From positions 1 to 11,946 of the forward strand of contig DAHVXO010000204.1 in the NCBI GenBank assembly GCA_027356675.1: 11,946 bases of DNA. Direction: 5' to 3'. The notes under the pieces are model-generated. The model was not told the origin of the DNA. It was given only the letters and a program-made list of their open reading frames with translations, and did no database searches. The position numbers were made by a program, and so were the translations under genes. Source of the stretch: Symbiobacteriaceae bacterium. Lineage in GTDB: Bacteria > Bacillota_E > Symbiobacteriia > Symbiobacteriales > Symbiobacteriaceae. Below are positions 1 to 5,821 of this stretch, piece by piece; position 1 is the stretch's first letter; the number at the start of each line of letters is the position of its first letter.

Positions 1-983
1 GTGCCCGCCGCCTGGGCCTCCACTGGGTGCAAAAGCTGGTGTTCCGGCAGTTGTTGCCCCGCCCCCGGCTGCTGAAGGCGGTGGTCAAGGTCGGCCGGGT
101 AGCCGAGCGGCTGGGGCTGCGCGACTGGGCGGAGCGCGCCGGGGTACTCAAGCGCTGGCCGGCCCTGGAGCGTGCCAACCGGACCGGCCCGAGGCTGCCT
201 GCAGTCACCGCGCGCGCACTGATCGGCCCCGTGGCCCGGCCCGCCCAGCCACGGGCCCGAGTCGCCTACTTCATCGCCTGCACGAAGGAGTTTCTGTACC
301 CGGAAGCGGCGCGGGCCACGGTCCGGGTCCTGGAGGCCAACGATGTGGAGATCATTCTCCCGCCGGCGGTCTGCTGTGGCCTGCCCAACCAGTCCGGGGG
401 CGATGTGGCAGGGGCGCAGGCCCTCGCCCGGCAGAACGTGCGGTACCTACAGGGTCTGAACGTGGATGCCATCATCGTCGACGAGGGCTCTTGCGCCAGC
501 CATATGCTCGACTACGCGGACCTGTTGGCCGACACACCTGAGGCACAAGCCGCCGCAGCGGTCCAGGCAAAGGTCGTGGACCTGGCGACCTTTCTCGACC
601 GCCTCGGACTGCGACCGCCGGGGCCGTTGCCCGTGCGGGTCACGTGGCACGATCCCTGCAGCCTCAAATATTACATGCAGGCCGCAGCGGCACCCCGGCG
701 CCTGCTGGCAGCTGTGCCCGGCGTTCAGTTCGTGGAGGCGAAGGATGCCGCCATGTGCTGCGGCGGCGCTGGGGCGGTCATGATCACGCAGCCCGGGCTG
801 TCCGACGAGGTCCTGTCGGTGAAAATGGACGGCTTCGCGGCGACCGAGGCGCAGTATGTGGTCACCATGTCGCCCTCGTGTATGATGCAGCTCCAGCGCG
901 GTGCGCGGGAGCGGGGTCTGGGCGCCAAGGTGTTGTATCTCTCTGAGTTCCTGGAGCTGGCGTACAAGACTGTCGGCCAGTAA
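1..983 (+). CDS. glcF: Glycolate oxidase-type iron-sulfur subunit (GlcF/CCG domain protein), 5'-truncated by the window edge
   Basis: This is the C-terminal part of a GlcF/LutA-like protein (COG0247), the electron-transfer partner of an FAD-linked 2-hydroxyacid (glycolate or lactate) dehydrogenase. The reading frame is open from base 3, and the first in-frame GTG at 27 has no ribosome binding site. From memory of E. coli GlcF, roughly the first 130 residues, including the N-terminal 2x[4Fe-4S] ferredoxin domain, lie upstream. Two cysteine-rich CCG repeats are visible. In the first, Cys codons are at 279, 372/375 (CCGLPNQ) and 492 (GSCASHM). In the second, they are at 657 (HDPCSLKYY), 756/759 (MCCGGAG) and 879 (SPSCMMQ). 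The last cysteine of each repeat is single rather than CxxC, as I recall for GlcF. The flavin subunit (glcD) is probably just upstream, outside the window. The exact substrate cannot be read from this subunit. Other COG0247 oxidoreductase subunits remain possible. Confidence 0.85.
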   Translation, partial: ARRLGLHWVQKLVFRQLLPRPRLLKAVVKVGRVAERLGLRDWAERAGVLKRWPALERANRTGPRLPAVTARALIGPVARPAQPRARVAYFIACTKEFLYPEAARATVRVLEANDVEIILPPAVCCGLPNQSGGDVAGAQALARQNVRYLQGLNVDAIIVDEGSCASHMLDYADLLADTPEAQAAAAVQAKVVDLATFLDRLGLRPPGPLPVRVTWHDPCSLKYYMQAAAAPRRLLAAVPGVQFVEAKDAAMCCGGAGAVMITQPGLSDEVLSVKMDGFAATEAQYVVTMSPSCMMQLQRGARERGLGAKVLYLSEFLELAYKTVGQ

Positions 984-1024
984 AAGCTCGGGCGCCCCCG
1001 TACCAAAGGGGCGGCCGCAAGCTT
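984..1024 (-). terminator. Hairpin between convergent genes, likely terminator of the minus-strand operon
   Basis: An interrupted inverted repeat fills the gap between the two convergent stop codons. The outer arms AAGCT (984-988) and AGCTT (1020-1024) pair, and the inner arms GCCCC (994-998) and GGGGC (1008-1012) pair around a 9-base loop. The middle of the stem has mismatches. Read on the minus strand, the stem is followed by TTTTAC, a short T-run suited to ending the glucan operon. On the plus strand only two Ts follow, so termination of the glcF transcript here is less certain. The outer arm overlaps the phosphorylase stop codon by two bases. Confidence 0.5.
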
Positions 1025-2618
1025 ACACCTTGTACATCTGGTTTTGGTATTCCCGCAGCATCCGGTGGATGGAGAAGGCCTCCCGGGTGGTCCGGATGCT
1101 GCTGCGCATCATCTCCAGCCAGCGCGACCGGTCGTTGTAGTAGAGTGGCATCACCTTGCCCAGCAGGACATCGTACAACTCTTCAGCGTCCGCCGCGTCG
1201 CGGTCCGCCACAGCGGGCTTCCCGCCGAAGACCCAGCCGTTCTCGCCATCGAGGGCGGCCTCCGGCCACCAGCCGTCCGGGATGCTCATGTTGAGGACCC
1301 CGTTCATGGCGGCCTTCATGACGGATGTCCCGCTGGCCTCCAGCGGCCGAATCGGGTTGTTCAGCCAGACATCGCAGCCCCGGGTCAGCAGCCGACCGAC
1401 CTTCATGTCGTAATCGGGCAGGAAGACCACGTGCTCCTTGTACTGCCGGCTCATCTCCACCAGCCGCTTGATCGTCTCCTTGGCCCCGCCGTCCCGGGGG
1501 TGGGCCTTGCCGGAGAAGACCAGGTTGATCTTCCCGGCGGTGATGGCCGGCGTAATCCGCTCAGGATCGTGGAAGATGAGGCTCGATCGCTTGTACGGCG
1601 CCGCCCGGCGGGCGAACCCGATCAGCAGGGCATTGGGGTCCAGCCACGTCCCGGTGCGGGAGTAAATCTCAGATAGCAGACGACGCTTGGCGGTTGAGTG
1701 TGCTGCCCACAGCTCATCGGGCGTCTCGGCCACGACGATGCCCTGGTCCTGCCAGGTGCCGGGGTGCACCCCGTTGGTGATGTGGATGATGGGCGCCGCG
1801 TCCTTCACGTCCTTCCACATGCCCCGTGCCGTCTCGCCGTGCAACTCGGCGACACCGTTCGCGATGCGGGAGAGGCGCAGGCCGGCCACAGTCATGTTGA
1901 AGGGTGCACCGCCGATGGCGCTCAACTGCTCCCGGGTCAGCCCGTTATTGGCGCCCATGTCCATCAGCAGATCCAGCGGATGGCTCTCGTTGCCCTCCGG
2001 GACCGGCGTATGCGTGGTAAAGACGATCTCCTCACGCACGGCCGCCCAGGCGTCCCAGAAGTCCTTGTCGGCGGCCATCTGCTCCCGGAAGAGTTCCGTC
2101 GCCGCCAATACCGCATGCCCTTCGTTAAAGTGGTAGACCTGCGGCTTGTAGCCCAGAGCCCGCAGCACTCGCACCCCGCCGATCCCGAGCACGATCTCCT
2201 GGGAGACGCGGTCGATGGCACCGCCGCCATACAACTGGGCCGTGATGAAGCGCTCGGCGTAGTCGTTCTCCGGCAGGTTCGTGTCCAGCAGATAAAGCGG
2301 GGCATTGCCGTAACGCCGCACGCACCATGCCTTGACCTTGACCACCTTCGCCCCGACCGCAACTTCCACCGTGACCTTGGTGTCCTCGAGGAAATCGTAG
2401 TGATACTCCGGGTATGTGTCGTACGGCAGGCCCTGTTCGCTGATCAACTGCGTCGTGTACCCCTGGCGCCACAAGATTCCGAGGGCGACCAGCGGCATAT
2501 TCAAGTCCGCCGCACCCTTCAAGCAATCGCCGGCCAGAATGCCCAGGCCGCCGGCGTATATACGCAGCTCTTCATCGAGCCCGTATTCCATTGAAAAGTA
2601 CGCAATCCGAGGATCCAT
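1023..2618 (-). CDS. glgP: Alpha-glucan (glycogen/maltodextrin) phosphorylase, short form
   Basis: The 531-aa protein belongs to the GT35 alpha-glucan phosphorylases. These cut alpha-1,4-glucan with phosphate to release glucose-1-phosphate in the cytoplasm, using pyridoxal phosphate. Visible motifs are AYFSMEYGLDEELRIYAGGLG (about 6-26), HFNEGHA (163-169), TTHTPVPEGN (201-210), GFARRAAPYKR (334-344), FSGKAHPRD (368-376) and LEASGTSVMKAAMNG (426-440). Lys435 in the last motif is the expected PLP Schiff-base lysine. The motif style is that of the archaeal/thermophile-like alpha-glucan phosphorylase family (TIGR02094), not of E. coli GlgP. It is clearly shorter than the roughly 800-aa members and begins directly at the conserved AYFSMEYG block, so it lacks the N-terminal DUF3417-type extension. 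The ATG start is supported by AGGAGG at 2626-2631, 7 bases upstream. It is the last gene of the minus-strand operon, 105 bases after the GH57-GT4 gene. Preferred chain length of the substrate cannot be told. Confidence 0.92.
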   Translation of the reverse strand: MDPRIAYFSMEYGLDEELRIYAGGLGILAGDCLKGAADLNMPLVALGILWRQGYTTQLISEQGLPYDTYPEYHYDFLEDTKVTVEVAVGAKVVKVKAWCVRRYGNAPLYLLDTNLPENDYAERFITAQLYGGGAIDRVSQEIVLGIGGVRVLRALGYKPQVYHFNEGHAVLAATELFREQMAADKDFWDAWAAVREEIVFTTHTPVPEGNESHPLDLLMDMGANNGLTREQLSAIGGAPFNMTVAGLRLSRIANGVAELHGETARGMWKDVKDAAPIIHITNGVHPGTWQDQGIVVAETPDELWAAHSTAKRRLLSEIYSRTGTWLDPNALLIGFARRAAPYKRSSLIFHDPERITPAITAGKINLVFSGKAHPRDGGAKETIKRLVEMSRQYKEHVVFLPDYDMKVGRLLTRGCDVWLNNPIRPLEASGTSVMKAAMNGVLNMSIPDGWWPEAALDGENGWVFGGKPAVADRDAADAEELYDVLLGKVMPLYYNDRSRWLEMMRSSIRTTREAFSIHRMLREYQNQMYKV

Positions 2619-2642
2619 ACGCCTTCCTCCTCGTGGTCAAGT

Positions 2643-2676
2643 ACGGCCGCGGCCGGTCCAGTGGGCCTGCGGCCGT
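2643..2676 (-). other. Intergenic hairpin between the GH57-GT4 gene and glgP
   Basis: A perfect 8-bp inverted repeat, ACGGCCGC (2643-2650) and GCGGCCGT (2669-2676), encloses 18 bases that can add an inner 4-bp GGCC/GGCC stem (2651-2654 with 2664-2667). It lies in the 105-base gap upstream of the glgP ribosome binding site. On the minus (transcribed) strand no T-run follows it, so it does not look like a complete terminator. It could stabilise the upstream mRNA after processing or partly attenuate glgP. The only other signal I see in this gap is the glgP Shine-Dalgarno. Confidence 0.4.
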
Positions 2677-2723
2677 TTTCGTCAGCAGGGGCTTCGACTG
2701 GTTTCCCATGGTACCCCCTCGCA

Positions 2724-5387
2724 CTACCGGGTGGTTTGTGCGTTGCCTTCCAACACTCGATTGTACACGCCGATTGTCTGGTCGGCGATGTCCGGCCAGG
2801 TAAAGCGCTCCGCCACCGCACGCCTGCCGGCGGCGGCCAGCTGCCTGGCGCCCGCGGAATCGCTCAGCAACCCACCCATCGCTCTTGCCAAGGCATCGAC
2901 ATCGCCGGGCGGGACCTTGAGCCCGTCGACGCCGTGGTTTACGATCTCTGCCAATCCGCCGGTGTCACTAACGATGACCGGCGTTCCTGCCGCCATAATC
3001 TCCAAAGCCGTGATGCCAAAGGGTTCATACAGGCTGGGTACCAGCCCGCCCGCCGCGTGTCCCAGCCAGGCGGCCTTGTCGGCGTCGCTGACGTGCCCGA
3101 CAAAATGCACCCGGTCGGTCACGGCTAGCGTACCAGCCAACTCACGCAATTCGGCTTCCATCGGCCCCTTCCCCGCGACCACAAGATGCGCCGGCGTCTC
3201 CAGGGATGCCAGGGCCCGAATGGCCACCTGCACGCCCTTTTCGATCACCAACCGGCCGATGTAGAAGAAGTATGGCCCGCCCAGTGCGACCGGGGACGGT
3301 CCCGCCGGCTCCTGCAGCTTCACGCCATTGTAGATGGCTGTCGGCGCCACGCGAAAACTATCCGCCACCTCCCGGGCCATAGCACCACTGACCGTGATCA
3401 CCGCATCGGCGGCGGCCGTCAACTGCCACTCTTCCGCGTGGATGGCGGCCTGAATCGCTTCGCGAATCGCCTGGTTCCGCCCCTTCTCCGTGGCATGGAT
3501 CGTGGCGACCACCGGCACGCCCCACCGGGCCTGCAGCGCCATGGCTGCCTGACCCACCAGCCAATCGTGCGCGTGGACTACGTCGAACGGGGCGGCTGCC
3601 GTGGCTGCGGCCACCAGCGACAAGTTGTACGCGTAGACCCACGAAAGGAAGTTGCCACCCTCCGGCGGACGCGGGACCCGATGGACGGTCATGCCGCCGG
3701 CCACCGCAACCCCGGGACCCTTGACCTCATCGGCCAGCGTGAGCACGTGGACGCTGTGCCCCTTGGCGACCAGCGCTTCACCCAGGTCAAACACGTGGCG
3801 GCCCAGGCCACCCACGTTGCCCGGCGGGAACTCCCAGGAGAGCATGAGAATGCGCACAGGGTCAGCGCCGACCACCGGACGGCGGGGGGCGAAGAGCGCC
3901 CGGGCGTCCAGGCCTGGGAATATGCCATCCGCGACCGCCACCGCGTCTGGATCGAGACGACCGTCCACCAGCGCCCAAAACCGCTTGAGATGGGTTTCTG
4001 CCCGCCGCCGGGCATACTGCACCGTCGTCCCGCTGGAGATGATGAACGGCCAGTCGGAGGACTGCGCCAGCAGCAGCTCCCGCGCTGCCTGGTCCAGCAC
4101 CGGGTCGGGCAACGCGGAGCCCCGCACAAGATCCAGTATCTCCATTTCCGCCTCATGCAGGGCGGGCCAGAGAAAATCATTGGTGGGATTCAGCCAGAAG
4201 CGATGGTCGCCGTTCTCCCCCCAGGAGCCGGCGGGGAGGCGGACCAGTGGAGGCGCGGGGTTGGCTGCCAGGAAATCGGACGGGGTCACGGCCCGCACGC
4301 TGCCGTCCAGGCCGTTCCGGACTGCGATCTCCCGCAGCAGCGCTTCGATCCAGAGCGGGCCTTCGAACCACCAGTGCCCAAACAACTCGGCATCAAACGG
4401 GGTGACGACGAGACCCGTCCGCTGAGCCAGCAACGACACGTAATGCCGCGCATGCTCCAGCGTACGGGCAGCGGCCACGGCCGGATTATACGGCTCCTTA
4501 TGCGGCCAGGTCCCCTCGACCCGGTAGTACTTGAGTCCGGTGTCCCCCCTGACTCGCCCTTCTACCAGCCACGGGGCGATCTCCGCCAGCGGCAGATCGT
4601 AACCCTCGTCCCGGTAGAACTCCCGGTAGGCCGGGTCCCCGGGATAACCAGATTTGCTGTCCCAGACCTGGCGCGCGGAAGACAGGTCGCGCGCAAAGGC
4701 TGCGACCCCACCGGGTGTACGCACGCAGGCGGCCCCGGACACCGGCGGCCAGGCTGCGTCCACCATCGTGGACTCGGTGACAAACCAGCGAATGCCCGCC
4801 GCGGCCAGCAGATGATCCTGGCCGGGGGCGTAGGCGCACTCCGGCAGCCACAGGCCCTCTGGCCGGTGGTTGAAGTGCCGTTGGAACTCCACGAGGCCGG
4901 CCTCGATCTGGGCGACCCGCCCGGCGTCGGTGGCGAGAAAGGGTAAGTAGCCATGGGTGCCTGCCGTGGTGAACAACTCGACCAGCCCGGCCTCAGCCAG
5001 ACCCCGGAACCCGGCGATCAGATCGCCCTCCCGCCGGTCGAAGTCGGCCAGCAACTCGGCGTAGTGGTCCCGGTGGAAGGCGGCGGCAGCGGTCAGGTTA
5101 TCCCCGGCATGCTGCACCGCCTGCCGCTCCGCCAGGGCCACCGTCCGCTCCAGGTGCCCGCGGCAGCGCGCGATCAAATCCACGTCACTCAACATCGCCA
5201 GGAGGGGCCCCGACAGCGAAATCGCCAGCCGTGCTGGGACCCCATCGCGTGCCAATCGCTCTAGCCCCGTCAAAAGGGGGAGGTACGTCTCAGCGACGGC
5301 TTCGTAGAGCCAGCGCTCCTCCAGAATCTCCGGCCCCATCGGCTTCACATACGGCAGATGCGCGTGCAAGATCAGAGCAAAGTCCAC
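2724..5387 (-). CDS. GH57 alpha-glucan branching-type domain fused to GT4 glycosyltransferase (glycogen synthase-like)
   Basis: This 887-aa cytoplasmic protein has two enzymes in one chain. Residues about 1-478 are a GH57/DUF1957 domain of the 1,4-alpha-glucan branching enzyme type. It opens with the substrate-site block LILHAHLPYV. The likely nucleophile Glu183 lies in WLPECAY, the likely acid/base Asp332 in TPFDAELFGHWW, and GSWGENGDHRFW (about 387-398) follows. Residues about 511-887 are a GT-B glycosyltransferase of family GT4. It shows LSWEFPPGNVGGLGRHV (516-532), VVHAHDWLVG (603-612), a GRLVIEKG donor-site block (711-718) and the EX7E motif (Glu788, Glu796 in EPFGITALE). Family knowledge predicts branching of alpha-glucan by the first half and transfer from a sugar nucleotide by the second. 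Donor (ADP-, UDP- or GDP-glucose) and product are not determined. An in-frame ATG at 5462 would add 25 non-conserved residues. The GTG at 5387 is preferred because of its AGGAGG and because family members begin at this point. It lies between the DUF4912 gene (80-base gap) and glgP. Confidence 0.88.
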   Translation of the reverse strand: MDFALILHAHLPYVKPMGPEILEERWLYEAVAETYLPLLTGLERLARDGVPARLAISLSGPLLAMLSDVDLIARCRGHLERTVALAERQAVQHAGDNLTAAAAFHRDHYAELLADFDRREGDLIAGFRGLAEAGLVELFTTAGTHGYLPFLATDAGRVAQIEAGLVEFQRHFNHRPEGLWLPECAYAPGQDHLLAAAGIRWFVTESTMVDAAWPPVSGAACVRTPGGVAAFARDLSSARQVWDSKSGYPGDPAYREFYRDEGYDLPLAEIAPWLVEGRVRGDTGLKYYRVEGTWPHKEPYNPAVAAARTLEHARHYVSLLAQRTGLVVTPFDAELFGHWWFEGPLWIEALLREIAVRNGLDGSVRAVTPSDFLAANPAPPLVRLPAGSWGENGDHRFWLNPTNDFLWPALHEAEMEILDLVRGSALPDPVLDQAARELLLAQSSDWPFIISSGTTVQYARRRAETHLKRFWALVDGRLDPDAVAVADGIFPGLDARALFAPRRPVVGADPVRILMLSWEFPPGNVGGLGRHVFDLGEALVAKGHSVHVLTLADEVKGPGVAVAGGMTVHRVPRPPEGGNFLSWVYAYNLSLVAAATAAAPFDVVHAHDWLVGQAAMALQARWGVPVVATIHATEKGRNQAIREAIQAAIHAEEWQLTAAADAVITVSGAMAREVADSFRVAPTAIYNGVKLQEPAGPSPVALGGPYFFYIGRLVIEKGVQVAIRALASLETPAHLVVAGKGPMEAELRELAGTLAVTDRVHFVGHVSDADKAAWLGHAAGGLVPSLYEPFGITALEIMAAGTPVIVSDTGGLAEIVNHGVDGLKVPPGDVDALARAMGGLLSDSAGARQLAAAGRRAVAERFTWPDIADQTIGVYNRVLEGNAQTTR

Positions 5388-5395
5388 GGCTGCTG

Positions 5396-5401
5396 CCTCC
5401 T
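5396..5401 (-). promoter_or_regulatory. Shine-Dalgarno that fixes the GTG start of the GH57-GT4 gene
   Basis: On the minus strand the sequence reads AGGAGG, then 8 bases, then GTG (5387-5385). The perfect core and spacing, together with the conserved LILHAHLPYV block starting a few residues later, favour GTG at 5387 over the upstream in-frame ATG at 5462. Confidence 0.8.
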
Positions 5402-5467
5402 CGGCGCCAGGCCCACGCCCAGCGGCGGCCAAGCGAAATACGCTGCGGTGTCTCCTGGTCATCCGTC

Positions 5468-5821
5468 CTACGACCGGTGGTACTGCGACGCAAAGGCCGA
5501 ATCATCCGTTCCCGGCAGCCAGGGCGTCTGCACGGTGGCGGCGGACAGAAGCGGCACAAAGCCGGCGCCCGACTCCTGGCCCAACTCGACATGGTATATG
5601 TACCCCGGCAGCAGATCTTCGATATAGACGGCCGACTCACCGGCCCCCGGCACGATCCGCCGCACTCCGCTCCCGTCGAGCAACTGCGCAACCGGGTGCC
5701 CGCTCAAGTCCGTTATGCGAATGGTCAAGCCTTGCTCCACACCACGCCAGTACACATAGATGGACCGGGCGGAGCGGACCATGACCCCCATCCGGGCCAC
5801 GACCGCGGTATTGGCGTTCAT
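5468..5821 (-). CDS. DUF4912-type small protein
   Basis: This 117-aa protein has no signal peptide or membrane segment. Its sequence reads like a single beta-rich DUF4912 domain: [19 protein letters not shown] (about 20-38), then [17 protein letters not shown] and [14 protein letters not shown]. The aromatic YVYW strand, the YHVELG strand and the GFVPL...TP ending are what I recall of that family. From memory, such domains often lie next to GH57 and alpha-glucan genes. No enzymatic residues are evident. A role as a carbohydrate-binding or partner module for the neighbouring glucan enzymes is inference. Its ATG overlaps the stop codon of the upstream nucleotidyltransferase gene (ATGA, 5821-5818), which suggests translational coupling. 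It also has its own AGGAGG at 5829-5834, 7 bases from the start. The family assignment is by eye and moderately certain; existence of the gene is well supported by coupling and ribosome binding site. Confidence 0.7.
   Translation of the reverse strand: MNANTAVVARMGVMVRSARSIYVYWRGVEQGLTIRITDLSGHPVAQLLDGSGVRRIVPGAGESAVYIEDLLPGYIYHVELGQESGAGFVPLLSAATVQTPWLPGTDDSAFASQYHRS

Noticed and set aside
27..29. GTG at 27 as a true start for the GlcF-like protein
   Set aside because: The frame is open to the window edge, the N-terminal ferredoxin domain is missing, and there is no Shine-Dalgarno before it. The gene is cut by the window.
2643..2680. Plus-strand intrinsic terminator (stem followed by TTTTC)
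   Set aside because: The geometry fits weakly, but the genes on both sides are on the minus strand and no plus-strand transcript is expected here.
3186..4946. 586-aa plus-strand open frame
   Set aside because: It is antisense to the GH57-GT4 fusion, is rich in Arg, Gly, Pro and His without domain structure, and has no ribosome binding site of note. It is a GC shadow.
5388..5462. Upstream ATG start giving a 912-aa GH57-GT4 protein
   Set aside because: The added 25 residues are not family-like, and the GTG at 5387 has a perfect AGGAGG at 8-base spacing.
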